From positions 34,497,078 through 34,561,077 of the forward strand of contig CM055095.1 in assembly GCA_029204225.1 (NCBI GenBank): a DNA stretch of 64,000 nucleotides, written 5' to 3'. Within the stretch, counting starts at the first letter, position 1. Each line of letters starts with the position of its first letter. The notes under the pieces are model-generated. The model ran no database searches. It saw nothing but the letters and a program-made list of their open reading frames with translations, and had not been told where the DNA came from. Below are positions 51,713 through 62,159 of this stretch, piece by piece. Position numbers and translations under genes: made by a program. The DNA is from Diphasiastrum complanatum (lineage: Eukaryota > Streptophyta > Lycopodiopsida > Lycopodiales > Lycopodiaceae).

Positions 51713-54627
51713 ATGTCTTCTACCGATACTTCTCAGTCTTCGCGCTATACTATCCATCGTGATGTCCCATCTGCAACGGACATCATGATCCTTCCTAGCA
51801 CAAGCATGGTCACTCAGTGGATGACCCTTGCGGAGCCTCTGCTCACTACAATGGGTATTCATGAGATAGTTTTTTTTGGCCGAATTAATATGGATTTCAT
51901 TACTCTTGCCTTCAATACGTGGAAGAAAGAAAAATCCAGATTTTATATCACTTTCCAGGGAGCCACACACAAGGTGCGCGTCACTAAGGCCGCCCTTGCA
52001 ACCATGGGTATAACATCCGGTACACAGACCTCACCCAATCACAAGCATGCCAAATAGGCCATCAAGCCATACATTGACCTCACCAATGATCTGCACTGGA
52101 CCAATGACGGATACCTTCTAGAAGCCATCACTGAGCCTTCAATACACGCTGCTGCCCCAGCTACTGAACAACTTCCTGATGGTTGGCAACCTCAGGAAAA
52201 ACTGCATCATGTCTCAGATCCTCCATAGGATAGTGGAGTCCTACACCAAGTTGGCCAAAGCCCCTCTTGAACCATATAATTTGTTTAAGACTGTTTCTGG
52301 TGAGCACAAACGAGCTATTAAGGCCAATACTAAGCAACAGTTCACTGCTGGCTCTTTATTGTCCCATCTAGCCACTTCTCACCTAGAAAACAAAATCCAT
52401 GGTTTCCACCTGGATTCTGTGCTTTCGGTCTACAAAGAAACACCGGCCAAGTCGTCTCACCAGGTCTCAAGTTCTCATAGTCATCGTCGTCCACATAGCG
52501 AGATCGTCATTCCTGACTGGCCTTTCGCATCACGAAGTCACACTAGGCATACATTGTCAGTTGTGCTTCCACCTCTTGCTGCTGTTTGCATTGAACTTCC
52601 CATTCCCCCCGCCTATGATGCTTCCCTCGCCTCTGCTTCTACACACGGACAGTCTGTGACCATTGGGCCTACCATTCCCATCACAGTTGCCCAGGCCGCC
52701 TCACCCCCGCACACCAAAGCCACTTTCACCAAACACGCAGTTTTTCATGGATATGTTTAATGATTCGAACTCCCTTGGGGCACCAAAATTTTTGAAATGC
52801 CCCAGAGCCCTGCGCCCTTTGAACTCCAATCCCCTGGAAGAGGATTCGGACAGATCCATGAATCTACTATTGGTGTTGAAGATGTTAGCCAACAACCTCA
52901 CACGGAAGATAGCCCAGCCGCACTTCGGGTCGACAAAGCTATGAAATCACTGAAACAGTTCGACACCACTGTGCCTAAGGGTTTTGAGGAGGAAGATATT
53001 TTTGAAGAAGAAGAAGTACTGGAACCTATTCCATGCCAACCAAGGACAATACTATCAGGTCCTCCTGCTGCTGCCACCTCCACGACAGTCAATTTTGGTG
53101 GTGCTCTCGGTTTGGTCTCAAGCCTTGCACAAGCGATCCAGTCTATGCTGGATAAGAAGAAAGCAATGGAGCAGAGAATCTTTGATATGGGGTCCGAAAA
53201 CACTCTGATCATCCAGAAGATTGTCTAGCTGGATCGAGAGTTAAAGATTGCCAAATAGCATGAAGACAAGGCTGAAGCCAAATAATTAGCCCAGCAACAA
53301 GCTGATTGCTTGGAAGACTACATCAGCTCTCTGCAAAACGCCCTGACAACCGCACAAGATCAGGTGGATAAGGCCATGCAGGATGCAAAACAACAGGTGC
53401 AAATGCAAATGTGGAACAAGATCGCATGCGTCTCCAAGGTGAATTGGATGCGACCACCCTTGAGCGTGATGCGTATCTTCAAACACAAATACCAGATCAT
53501 CTGATCACATCGACGGAGATCGCGTATTTGTTTAAGAAAGTGAAAACATACAAAGTGGCCCTTCAAGAACTCCAAGGCCACTTTGATAGGTTCAAAGGAG
53601 CAGCTTCAGCTGAGTTGGCAAAGGCTAAAGAGACCATCACCGCCTATGAAAAAGCAACTGCTCAAGTATTGGAAGCAGGACCACAAATGCCCATACCGGT
53701 CATGCTGCAATTCTCCCCTCTGCGCCAAGAAGCTGTACTAATGGATACAGGGGTAGATTCCAGTATGGACCAGGGGGAGCTCCAGATATAGCAGGAACAA
53801 CCAACAATCTTATCGGTAGTATAATCAGGTCCATCCTCATCAAGGACCACACCTCTATTCAGAAAGCCCATCAGCGTCGAGGACTAGATCCAAACCTTCT
53901 TAAAGCAACATCCGCATGAGTCCTCGCGTGGGGGTTGAAATTTGAATTTTAAGACCTCCGAGATAGAGGCCGGCAAAGAGTTGGACAAAATACCTGCATT
54001 GGGAGAGCAGCCAACATGGAGAATTACAGTGTTTGAGAAAACTCCAGAATCAATCAGGAGTTACGTCGCCAGCCCTCGCCAATTGAGGGTCGACCTTTAT
54101 TATGTGCCAATGCCGTGAAGGAATAAATGGAAAGATTTGGGATTGGCTATGGACAAAATCACATCCATACGCCCAATTGGCCAATCATCCATCAGCCCTA
54201 CAGCTGGACAATCTCAGTGGACTTCCACTGAGCCTTACAAGCCTATCAGAGAGAGTATGTCCACTCTCCAAATCCAACGGTGCGACAATCGGCAATGTTT
54301 GCTAAAGATCTAACTTTGTTGGCGTCAGTGGCAACCAGATGGGACGATTGCCTCCCTCCTCTAGCATTCGATCCAAATAAGCCGATGGCCTTAGAGCAAA
54401 TCAAAGATCAGCTGCTAGTTGTTCGTTTATACTTTCGTGCAGTAATGATGGGAGGCTCCTGGGAATCACGCTTTACATCATGGACAACCTCAAAGTGGAT
54501 TGCCGGAGCCCACCGATGTTTTCTGCCATACAATTTGGAATTTAATACTGCACGCCTCAACTTTATGGAGAAGGTGCAGTACCATTTAATCAACATTTGG
54601 CGCGAAGCAAATAAAAGTCCCCAATAA
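51713..54627 (+). pseudogene. Extra ORF between integrase and 3' LTR of element C (coiled-coil protein, possible plant-mobile-domain relative)
   Basis: Open segments joined by few breaks: 51713-52057 (TAG, then the same frame goes on), 52179-52760, 52797-53228, 53310-53500, 53411-53791 and 54280-54627, for a protein near 950 residues. The N-terminal part has MDFITLAFNTWKKEKSRFYI, TFQGATHKVRVTKAALATMG, whose pattern (D.I..A...W..E...F....G.....T...LA..GI) recalls the plant mobile domain. The middle is Pro/Ser/His-rich, then an acidic patch (FEEEDIFEEEEVLE) and heptad-rich segments (ALQELQGHFDRFKGAASAEL). The C-terminal block is Trp-rich (GSWESRFTSWTTSKWIAGAH). Other Tat-lineage elements are known to carry extra ORFs after pol. 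The domain identity is a hypothesis. Confidence 0.6.
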
Positions 54628-54661
54628 CTACATCTTGCAGGTGTCATGGGACCGCCACCAG

Positions 54662-54674
54662 TTTTGGTGGGGGA
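54662..54674 (+). other. Polypurine tract of element C
   Basis: TTTTGGTGGGGGA directly before the LTR start (ACTATTGGAGGG at 54676), 35 bp after the extra ORF stop. It is the expected plus-strand priming site. Confidence 0.75.
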
Positions 54675-54675
54675 T

Positions 54676-55198
54676 ACTATTGGAGGGTTTATGGATCCCA
54701 ATGCAATTCTAACCCTAGTTAATAAGTGAGAGGGATTTGGCACCTTGCGTGTGTAAGTCCAACCCGATGATCACATAGAGATTTGATTGATTAGTTACAA
54801 GTCAATAAAAGAACGTTAGGCCTTTTTGCAAGACTTTTAATGTCGCAGGGCCTAAATGTCAAGTTAGTGAATAAAGTTGGGTTTCCTTCCAATTTTGATG
54901 GTTCCCACACTTTTTTAAATTTGAATAATTAGGGAGGTAGAAATGGACCAATAGGATTCAGAGGCCAAGGTCCTCCTCTCTACTATAAGAAGGAACCAAC
55001 TCGAGTTGTTCCTCATGTTCATTTTCTCATTTCAATAAAGCAGATTGGTTCTCTTCAAAAATGGATTGATGAATGTCCTTGCTCTTTTTCTTTCCTTCTC
55101 CATCTCTCATGCTTTCTTTGGTTTTTGCTAATTATTGGATCTAAATGTTATTGGGATTGTACGTTATCATACTTTTTATGAGAGAGACAGAGAGAGAG
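54676..55198 (+). repeat. 3' LTR of element C, interrupted by element B
   Basis: First 523 bp of the LTR seen at 38880-39738, without the SINE. Similarity runs to ACTTTTTATGAGAGAGACAG, where element B's LTR begins (TGTTGGGGG at 55199). The missing end should lie beyond element B but was not found. Confidence 0.87.
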
Positions 55199-56011
55199 TG
55201 TTGGGGGTATTCCCAACAAAGAGTAAATAAATAAAATCCTCCAATAAAATGTGTTGCAAGGGCATGGCATCCTGCGTGTATAAGCCCATGGCCCAATGAG
55301 CACACAATTGAAGTTGTAAATAAAACAAACTTGACTTGGGCCTTGTAATTAAAATAAAACTAAAGGCCCAATGTCATTTTTAAACTTAGAGATCACTTTT
55401 TAGAGTTGGGTCCAAATTGGGACTCACATGAATCTTGTGATTTCTAATGTATTTTTTGTGGACCCTTGGATCAAGTTGGGTGGTTAGGATCATTGTGAAT
55501 ATTAGCCAATAAGATTGAGGGGCAAGGGCCTTTCCCATTTTATAAAAAGGCACCATTTGTACACTATTTCCATGCTTAATGAGAAGGAGAAAACTCTACC
55601 ATTTTTGGAAGAGAAGCATCTTCATTTGCTATTCATTACTTGCTAATGCTCTTGATTGTGTTTTCCATTGCTTTCTATTTCCATGTTTATTATTTGCCAT
55701 AGTGAATGCTTTTCCATTAGCAAGCATAAGGAGCATTTGAGCTAACTTCCACCCTCACTCTCTATCTCTCTCTCTTCCTCTCTTCTCTTCTCAACCTCTT
55801 CTTTTCTATCTCTTCCCTTCACCCAAACTATGATGAATGTTAGGGTAGAGGAGCAGAGTTAAAGAGGAGTAGCATAGTGGTGAGTAGAGTTAAGGGAGAA
55901 AGTAGGAATTTAACTAAAAGTAGCATCTATGCATAGTTAGGCACCTATCCAGTGATCTAACCTTTGTTGACAGGTGGAAGGGTTATACTACGAAAGATCT
56001 TCGACCCCACA
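55199..56011 (+). repeat. 5' LTR of element B (813 bp)
   Basis: Begins TGTTGGGGGTATTCCCAACA (with a short terminal inverted pair GTTGGG/CCCAAC) and ends CTTCGACCCCACA one base before the primer site. TATAAAA lies at 55541-55547 in CATTTTATAAAAAGGCACC. Homology to the LTRs at 38.88 and 41.26 kb is visible through AAGGGCATGGCATCCTGCGTG and the TATA region. Confidence 0.9.
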
Positions 56012-56012
56012 G

Positions 56013-56030
56013 TGGCGCCGTTGCCGGGGA
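56013..56030 (+). other. Primer binding site of element B
   Basis: TGGCGCCGTTGCCGGGGA, the exact tRNA-Asp-type primer site used by plant Tat/Athila-type gypsy elements. Confidence 0.95.
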
Positions 56031-56383
56031 TAGGTTTCCACTAACTAGTTTAGTTGCATTTTAGCTATTTTTCTTGCTTTTTAGAGTAGTTTAGGTAGAT
56101 TTTTGGGAGTTTAGAGTTAGTTTTTTGTATTTTTTTGTGTTTGGACTGTTCACAGCTAGCAGAGGAGGTGTGAGAGGGTAGAAGAGGCCCTGAACAACCT
56201 CTAAGGGCTTGAAACCCAAACCAATCATCCAAAAAACTCAAAAAAACACACCAATCTGCATTTTGGAGGGAAAAAGAGCCAAAAAAACTCATCAGATTTT
56301 TATATCTCCAGAATTAGTAGGAATTAACCCTTGCATGACTGGCAGCAGTTCCAGAGTACTGTCCCACACCTGCATAGAAGCCT

Positions 56384-57100
56384 GCGAGAGTTAGTTCCAA
56401 GCAGATTGTAAAAAAATCATAAAAAATTCAAAAAACCCTTGAAAAAATCCAAAAAAATTCCAATCTTTATAAGAACTCTCGCAGAGCCCTCTGAAGTTCC
56501 ATCTCAGTGAGACCAGGACATAGAGAGGCTTGCGAGAGTTAGTTTCATGATTAAGTGCCTGTGTGAGAGTTCCCAGTGAAAAAAGGTGGGAAAGTACTAG
56601 TGAACCCTCGCAGACAGTGAAATTTTCAGTTCCAGTGATCAAGAACTCTCGCAGAGGATTTTGAAGTTCCGTCACAGAAGAGCTTGCAAGAGTTAGTTTG
56701 ATTCCAGTGAGCAGAAAATTGGATTTAAGTGCAAAAAAATCACTAAAAAGTGAATATCCAGCAAATCCTTTCGGTAAAAACTCTCGCAGACCATCTCAAT
56801 TGATTCATAATGTCGAATTACATCAGTGATGAAGCCTGCGAGAGTTAGTATGAAGATCTGGTGAAGATCAAGCCCAAAAAGTGATTTTTAGCCCTCGCAG
56901 ATAGTGAAATTTTCACTTCTTGCAAGAGTTAACTCTCGTAGAGATACTTATAGTGAGATCTAATCCAGATCCAGCTACTGTGAAGCTTGCGAGAGTTACT
57001 TCCCAGAAATCTGAAAGATATCAAGTTTTTTACCTGCAAAAACAGCTAAAGAACCATTGCACAGCCAACCCTCGCACAAGATAACCCTCGCAGAGCAGAT
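56384..57100 (+). repeat. Element B leader with alternating inverted GCGAGAGTT/AACTCTCGC motifs
   Basis: Forward copies GCGAGAGTT (or GCAAGAGTT) are at 56384, 56532, 56686, 56838, 56922 and 56989. Inverse copies AACTCTCGC (or AACCCTCGC) are at 56474, 56603, 56644, 56779, 56891, about 56931, 57066 and 57083. Copies are 40-95 bp apart and mostly alternate in orientation. The pair at 56922-56938 is back to back. The words around the motif (TGAAGTTCC, AGTTTCAT, GTGAAATTTTCA) also recur. No open frame spans it. Confidence 0.9.
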
Positions 57101-57302
57101 CAGTGGAAAGATCTGCATCAGATCCAGCTACTGTCAAAATCTCAGATCAATTAGTGCAAGAAAAAAAAACTATCAAGAAAAGACCACCGCAAAAGGCCTA
57201 AAATTTATTTCGGCCGATCAGATCGATCAGATCCTTGAAGATTCAGACCTCATCCTATTGTATAAGCAAGATCCAATCACTTTGGAACCCACCACCGGAT
57301 GA
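57057..57302 (+). CDS. Conserved upstream ORF overlapping gag by ATGA, element B
   Basis: 81 codons. The stop TGA (57300-57302) overlaps the gag ATG (57299-57301). The last 40 residues match the corresponding frame of element A (KTTAKGLKFISADQIDQILE, LLYKQDPITLEPTTG), with mostly single-residue changes. No domain known; basic N-terminal half, acidic centre. Possible translation coupling to gag is inferred from the overlap. Confidence 0.5.
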   Translation: MHSQPSHKITLAEQISGKICIRSSYCQNLRSISARKKNYQEKTTAKGLKFISADQIDQILEDSDLILLYKQDPITLEPTTG

Positions 57303-59008
57303 ATCTGAGATCGGGACGATCAATAGCACGAAGGATAGCAAATCAGGCACCACACCTTCCCAGATTAGCAGCTGTGCAACAAGAGGCAGAACCGGAACCA
57401 GCACCAATGGATCCAATGGGCCAACCTGTACCTGTCGCACCCTTGCATGCAGTTCGGAGAGCACCACAGATGGAGATACCAAAATACGACAGATCCTCAG
57501 ATCCCATCCGATTCCTCCAGATCTACGAGCAAGCTTGTGAAATCTACGGCGAACGGACACCTGCGGAGAAGCTGATGCCTTTCTCTATGTCCTTGCTTGC
57601 AGTGGCTCAGGATTGGTTTTTCAACCTGTCAGAGGAAGAGAAATCCACCTAGGAGGCGGTTAAAGCAGCTCTCATTACGCGCTTTAAACCAAGAAAGTTC
57701 TTGGAAGACTCGTTTCTCTTGCTAAGCAAAGTCAACATGGAAAAACGAGAAAGGGTCCGGGATTATATTGAACGGGTCAAACATCTACGATCCGAGTGCA
57801 GTGCATCCCTGACTCCCAATCATGCGGTGATCATGTGGTTCCTAGCCGGATTACCACGAAGCATCAGAAGAGAACTGAAAAGACGGCAGTATGCTACTCT
57901 GCAAGAAGCTATAGAAGATGCCATCAGGGAAGAGGATGAGGGATCTGACGATGAATATCCTTCACCCACACTCCTACTCCCTCGATCGCATCATCATCGT
58001 CAAACGCATCCGCTCTATCCACAGAACTGCTGTTGGAGCAAATGACAAAATCACAAACAGCAGATGGAGCAACTTACGACGCAGTTTGACCAGAAACTGA
58101 AGGCCTTAGAAGGAACTGTAGCAGTAACTCCACATCAACCGGAATCAACCCAGCTACAGTATCCTCGATGAGAGAATGTATGGTGTTCAGTATGCACGCA
58201 AAACCATACAACGAACGAGTGTCCAGTCCTAAAGCAAAATCTGAGACTGACACATAGATTCTGCCATCTGTGCAATACAACATCGCATGATACGACATTT
58301 TGTCCGTTTAACCCCAGGGTTGTTCAACAAAAGAGAAGTCCCTATCAGACTTCTTATCCTTATCATCAAGGGGCACCTAACGCGGCACCAAGGTACGGCG
58401 CACCCAATCAACCACAACGCATGGCCTTACCTTCTCCACCAGGGCCAGCCAATCAACAAGTGGCCCATGTAAACCTAACAACATCAGAACAAGAATTGCA
58501 AATGTCACCTCAACCTGAGCAGCAGCAGTGGTACGGACCAGATGAACCATTTATAGATCCTGTCATAAATGAATATGTATCGGCCTATACAGCTCAAACT
58601 CAACGTCAACGTGGAAGAAATTACGGCTGTGGCGAGGGACACAGAATTGCAGAATGTCCCTACGAAGGACAATATACAACCTCCTGCCAGGATTGCGGTT
58701 ATGGACATTGTTTCAAAAATTGTCCATTTAAACCTGGAACCAGTGCACCTCTTAACCTCATTGGCATACAATAATCAGCAGTTCCAACAGGGATGCCATC
58801 GAAAGGACGACACGACTACGCTCCTGTGTTACCTATTACGCGAGCACAGAAGAGGAAGGAAGTGGCTCCCTCACCACCACCATCGGTCATTGACGATCAA
58901 CTCTCAACTTCAGCGCCATATCCAAATGTGAGGAAAGAGAGAAGGCGATACCAGAAAATAAGACATTGGGTACAAAAAGCACAAGAGGAGAAAAAAGAGC
59001 AAGAATGA
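57299..59008 (+). pseudogene. Element B gag
   Basis: Starts MNLRSGRSIARRIANQAP. Capsid reads EIPKYDRSSDPIRFLQIYEQ, LAVAQDWFFNLSEEEKST, TAG replacing Trp at 57650-57652, ITRFKPRKFLEDSFLLLSKV, IMWFLAGLPRSIRRELKRRQ, then the acidic EEDEGSDDEYPS. Nucleocapsid appears after a frameshift with CSVCTQNHTTNEC, CHLCNTTSHDTTFC, CGEGHRIAEC (one knuckle short of two residues compared with A) and CQDCGYGHCFKNC. The tail is basic (RRYQKIRHWVQKAQEEKKEQ). Two or three breaks only. Confidence 0.92.
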
Positions 59009-60416
59009 AACAATCCCACAGAACCTCCAGTCGGTGTTGAACGGGATCCGCAACTAGGCTCACCACTACGCACTGATCAGAATGATCGGTTCCACCAACA
59101 TGAACCACCTTTTCACATAGTGGAGCCTGAGGAACCACACACTGAAAGCTCACACTCTTGCTATCAAGCCACGTTAGTTTACCCCTCGGAGAACTACTGC
59201 GGATTGCACCACATGGGCCAAGGCGGATGAGGAGCCAGTAGCACCTGAGCCCATTTATTGTGCGGGCTATGATGAAACAAGTAACGTCCTCCACATTGGA
59301 GCAGCATGGGAAAGTTAGGAACACAACATCACTTTGCCAATCAAACACAAGAGATACGAGGACGAGGCGACAGTGGTAGATAGAGGATCAGGTGTCAATC
59401 TGATCTCCACTACTTTCTACAAAAAATGGGGATTACAAGGAATGAAGCCAGCCAGATTCGCCATCAAGCTAGCAGATCAATCCTGTGTGAAACCAAAAGG
59501 TGTAGTTGCTGATATTCCTGTAAGGATAGCAGGCATGCAGTATGTGATTACTATTGTGGTCATGGATATACCTGAATCTCCATCTGCATATCGTATTTTA
59601 CTAGGAAGACCATGGTTGAGGGCTGCGCAAGTAGTACACAACTGGGGTATAGCGAAACTCACCTTCGAGAACAGAGAACAAGCTGTAAAGGTAGATCCAA
59701 CCACATGGGCGGTGAAACCTATTGCACCCAAAGCTGATGACGGATCATCCACGACAGATCATACAATTGACCACCCAAGGCCAGCCAAGGGAGGTCACTA
59801 TCATTCAGAGACGGATGTGATGAGATGGACGGATGCATTAGCAACTACTGACTGCCAGACATGTCAATATGAATCAGATCCAAAACCGAGTACATCTTCA
59901 CCCAAATGTTACACTATGGACACACCAATCACATTTGGAGTGAATATGATAAATGTAGCATGGCTGTCAGCGGAGCCGATTGAGAATCCAGTGGACGATG
60001 ATCTAGTCCCTTGGCAACATGTTCTAACTTATAATAAGGAGATTGAGTTGACAAATGAACAAGTCCTACACCACATGGACCCAGATCGTTACAGAACTAA
60101 GAAGGTACCAGCTCAACCACCACAAAGGTCTGCTATGGCGAAAGTCTCAAGGATCGAACCACCCAAGGCACCTACGAATAAGAAGAATCAGTTGAAACAA
60201 CGCTACAACCAGGTGATCCGATGGAGTGACCTACCCAAAGAGGCAATAGTTACAGTAGACGTCGATATTCGCAACCATGAGACGAATGTCACAACAGTCC
60301 CAAATAAAGACAACAAGGATAAACCCATCAAAATGACAAAAAAGGGCAATAAGAAGGTGTTGGATTCCTTGAAGTCAATCAAGTTGGACTCAGATACAAC
60401 GTCATCTTCTACATAG
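59009..60416 (+). pseudogene. Element B protease and protease-RT spacer (360-codon open frame)
   Basis: The first 300 bp (59009-59333) are frame-broken counterparts of the pre-protease text of element A. The long frame 59334-60416 has KRYEDEATVVDRGSGVNLIS, VRIAGMQYVITIVVMDIPES, ILLGRPWLRAAQVVHNWGIA, then the spacer (TPITFGVNMINVAWLSAEPI, TNEQVLHHMDPDRYRTKK, PAQPPQRSAMAKVSRIEPPK, RYNQVIRWSDLPKEA) and a Lys-rich end. The active-site segment reads VDRGSGVN: Arg follows the catalytic Asp where element A has Gly and T1 has Ser, so catalysis is doubtful although the Asp is kept. Confidence 0.9.
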
Positions 60417-61683
60417 GTGACAAAAAATAAAAAAATGACCAGTCAGGCCAAGATGAATATGTTGAAAGAGGAATCTCGACGAGCTCCAGTTCATGAGATG
60501 CCTGATACTTTCAAGAATTATACATTGGACGACGTGGTAATCATGATGCCGCAAGCCCAACGAGAACCTGGTCAAAGTCAGGCACTAGCGGAACAAGTCT
60601 TCAAGGGACCTACGCGAACACAGCCAATGAATCTTGCAAAACCAGGAGAAGAAGAAAGGATAGTGCATGTGGGAGAGCAGTTAACACCCACGCAGTTCAA
60701 GAGACTACGGTCCTTGTTGGTGGAATATAAAGACTGTTTTGTCTGGAGCTATAGTGATTTAAAGGGCATTCCACCAACAGTAGTCCAGCACACCATACCT
60801 TTGGTGGACGGAGCAGTCCCCAAGGTAAGCCGTTACTACCGCTGCAACCCGAATTATACAAAACTGATCAAGCAAGAGTTGCAGAAACTTATGGATGTAG
60901 ATTTCATTTACGAAATTGAGCACACGGAATGGGTACCGCCGATAGTTATAGTACCCAAGAAGAGTGGCAAAATGCGTATTTGTGTGAATCTGAAGGCGCT
61001 TAATGTAGTCACCAAGAAGGACCATTTTTCTTTACCATTTACGAAAAGTGTCCTTGATAGAGTAGCTGGTGATGAAGCCTACAGTTTTCTGGACGGCTTC
61101 AGCGGCTACAACCAGGTGAAAATAGCTCCCCAGGACCAGCACAAGACATCATTCGCCACAAAATGAGAAATTTATGCCTATAAAGTAATGACATTCGGAC
61201 TTTGCAATGCCCCAAGCACTTTCTAGCGAGTCATGCAAGCGGCATTCAAAGATTATTTGCAAAAATTTCTAGAAATTTTCCTGGACGATCTGTGCGTGCA
61301 TGGACCAGATTCAGAACACTTATCCAATTTGGAAAAGGTACTACAAAAATGTCGTGAATACCAGATCTCTCTGAATCTAGAAAAATGTCAATTTTGGGTG
61401 ATACATGGCTTGATACTCGGCCATATAGTGTCAAAACATGGGATCACCACAGATCTATCAAAGATCAGGATCATTGTTGATCTACCACCATCGGGGACGA
61501 TCTGCGAGGTCTACATTTTCATGGGTCATGCTAACTATTATAGGATCATCATTCTTGATTGCGGAGTTAGCCAGACCAAATTACAAGCTCACAACGGATC
61601 CACATTGGAATGAGGAAGCTCTGAAGGCTTTCCAGAAGATTAAGAATGCATTGGTCTCAGCACCAATCCTACGACCACCCAAT
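60417..61683 (+). pseudogene. Element B reverse transcriptase and RNase H entrance
   Basis: After a TAG at 60414-60416 the frame goes on: FKNYTLDDVVIMMPQAQREP, RIVHVGEQLTPTQFKRLRSL, YKDCFVWSYSDLKGIPPTVV, KLMDVDFIYEIEHTEWVPPI, RICVNLKALNVVTKKDHFSL and AYSFLDGFSGYNQVKIAPQD, then TGA at 61164-61166. The palm continues with MTFGLCNAPSTF and EIFLDDLCVHGPDSEHLSNL (box FLDD, Tyr replaced by Phe), LNLEKCQFWV, LGHIVSKHGITTDLSKIRII, then frame-shifted connection (LARPNYKLTTDPHWNEEALK, NALVSAPILRPPN). It ends there at 61683, before the RNase H catalytic residues. Confidence 0.93.
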
Positions 61684-61750
61684 TGACATAGAGTACATTT
61701 TCTATATCCAATCTTTTAGAGGATCCAAGACTTAAAGAGATTGTTCCGAC

Positions 61751-62149
61751 TCAATCTATTCTACATTCTTGATCACTTGCTGTTAGAATAGACTTTTTAC
61801 AACCTAAAAAAGGTACAAGAGTTGAGAAAAATTCCTTTTGGAATGTCATGTGGGAACTAGCCTCACTCTCAATCCACCACGTGTCATTGATGTAGCTCTT
61901 GCTTGTTGGTGTAGATGCCATCAAGGATGAATCAACTTCATCCTCATAATCCTCAATGGTAAGGTTGTCTTGCTTACTCTCATCTTGTGCATTCTTCTTT
62001 TTGTAGCACTGAGATGCAAAGTGCCTTCCACAAAAGAAGCACTTTTGTTTGGCTTTGTCTTTCTTCTTTCCTTTAGAGCTTAATTCTTGATCATCATCAC
62101 TTTTGCCATGCTTTGGATCTTCTTCTTGGACTTCCATCATGGAGTACAT
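61751..62149 (-). pseudogene. Copia gag/protease fragment with defective zinc knuckle
   Basis: Minus-strand 132-codon frame: a charged gag tail (DDDQELSSKGKKKDKAKQK), a knuckle CFFCGRHFASQC that has only two residues between the second Cys and His instead of four, an acidic stretch, and the protease start NDTWWIESEASSHMTFQKEF in which the usual DSGAS reads ESEAS. Both changes would abolish function. It differs in sequence from C1, so it is another copia family. It adjoins the broken end of element B. Confidence 0.82.
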
Positions 62150-62159
62150 TTAGATTGAT

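Larger units (their letters stand above)
49264..55198 (+). mobile_element. Tat-type element C, 3' half (RNase H to interrupted 3' LTR)
   Basis: The C-terminal part of RNase H and integrase (49264-50841), a non-coding stretch with CCTTCGCC motifs (51141-51500), an extra ORF region (51713-54627), a purine tract (54662-54674) and the first 523 bp of a 3' LTR (54676-55198) follow in order. The 3' LTR matches the LTR at 38880, and the leader there has the same CCTTCGCC motifs, so both parts plausibly belong to one element of about 16 kb now containing element A. The interruption at 55199 is element B's LTR. Confidence 0.82.
55199..61683 (+). mobile_element. Tat-type Ty3/gypsy element B, 5' portion
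   Basis: 5' LTR (55199-56011), primer site (56013-56030), leader with GCGAGAGTT motifs, conserved upstream ORF, gag, protease, spacer and RT up to the RNase H entrance run without rearrangement on the plus strand. It stops at 61683 (PILRPPN then TGA), where a copia fragment begins. It shares nearly all coding text with element A, and keeps the RT palm that A lost. It inserted into element C's 3' LTR. Confidence 0.92.
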
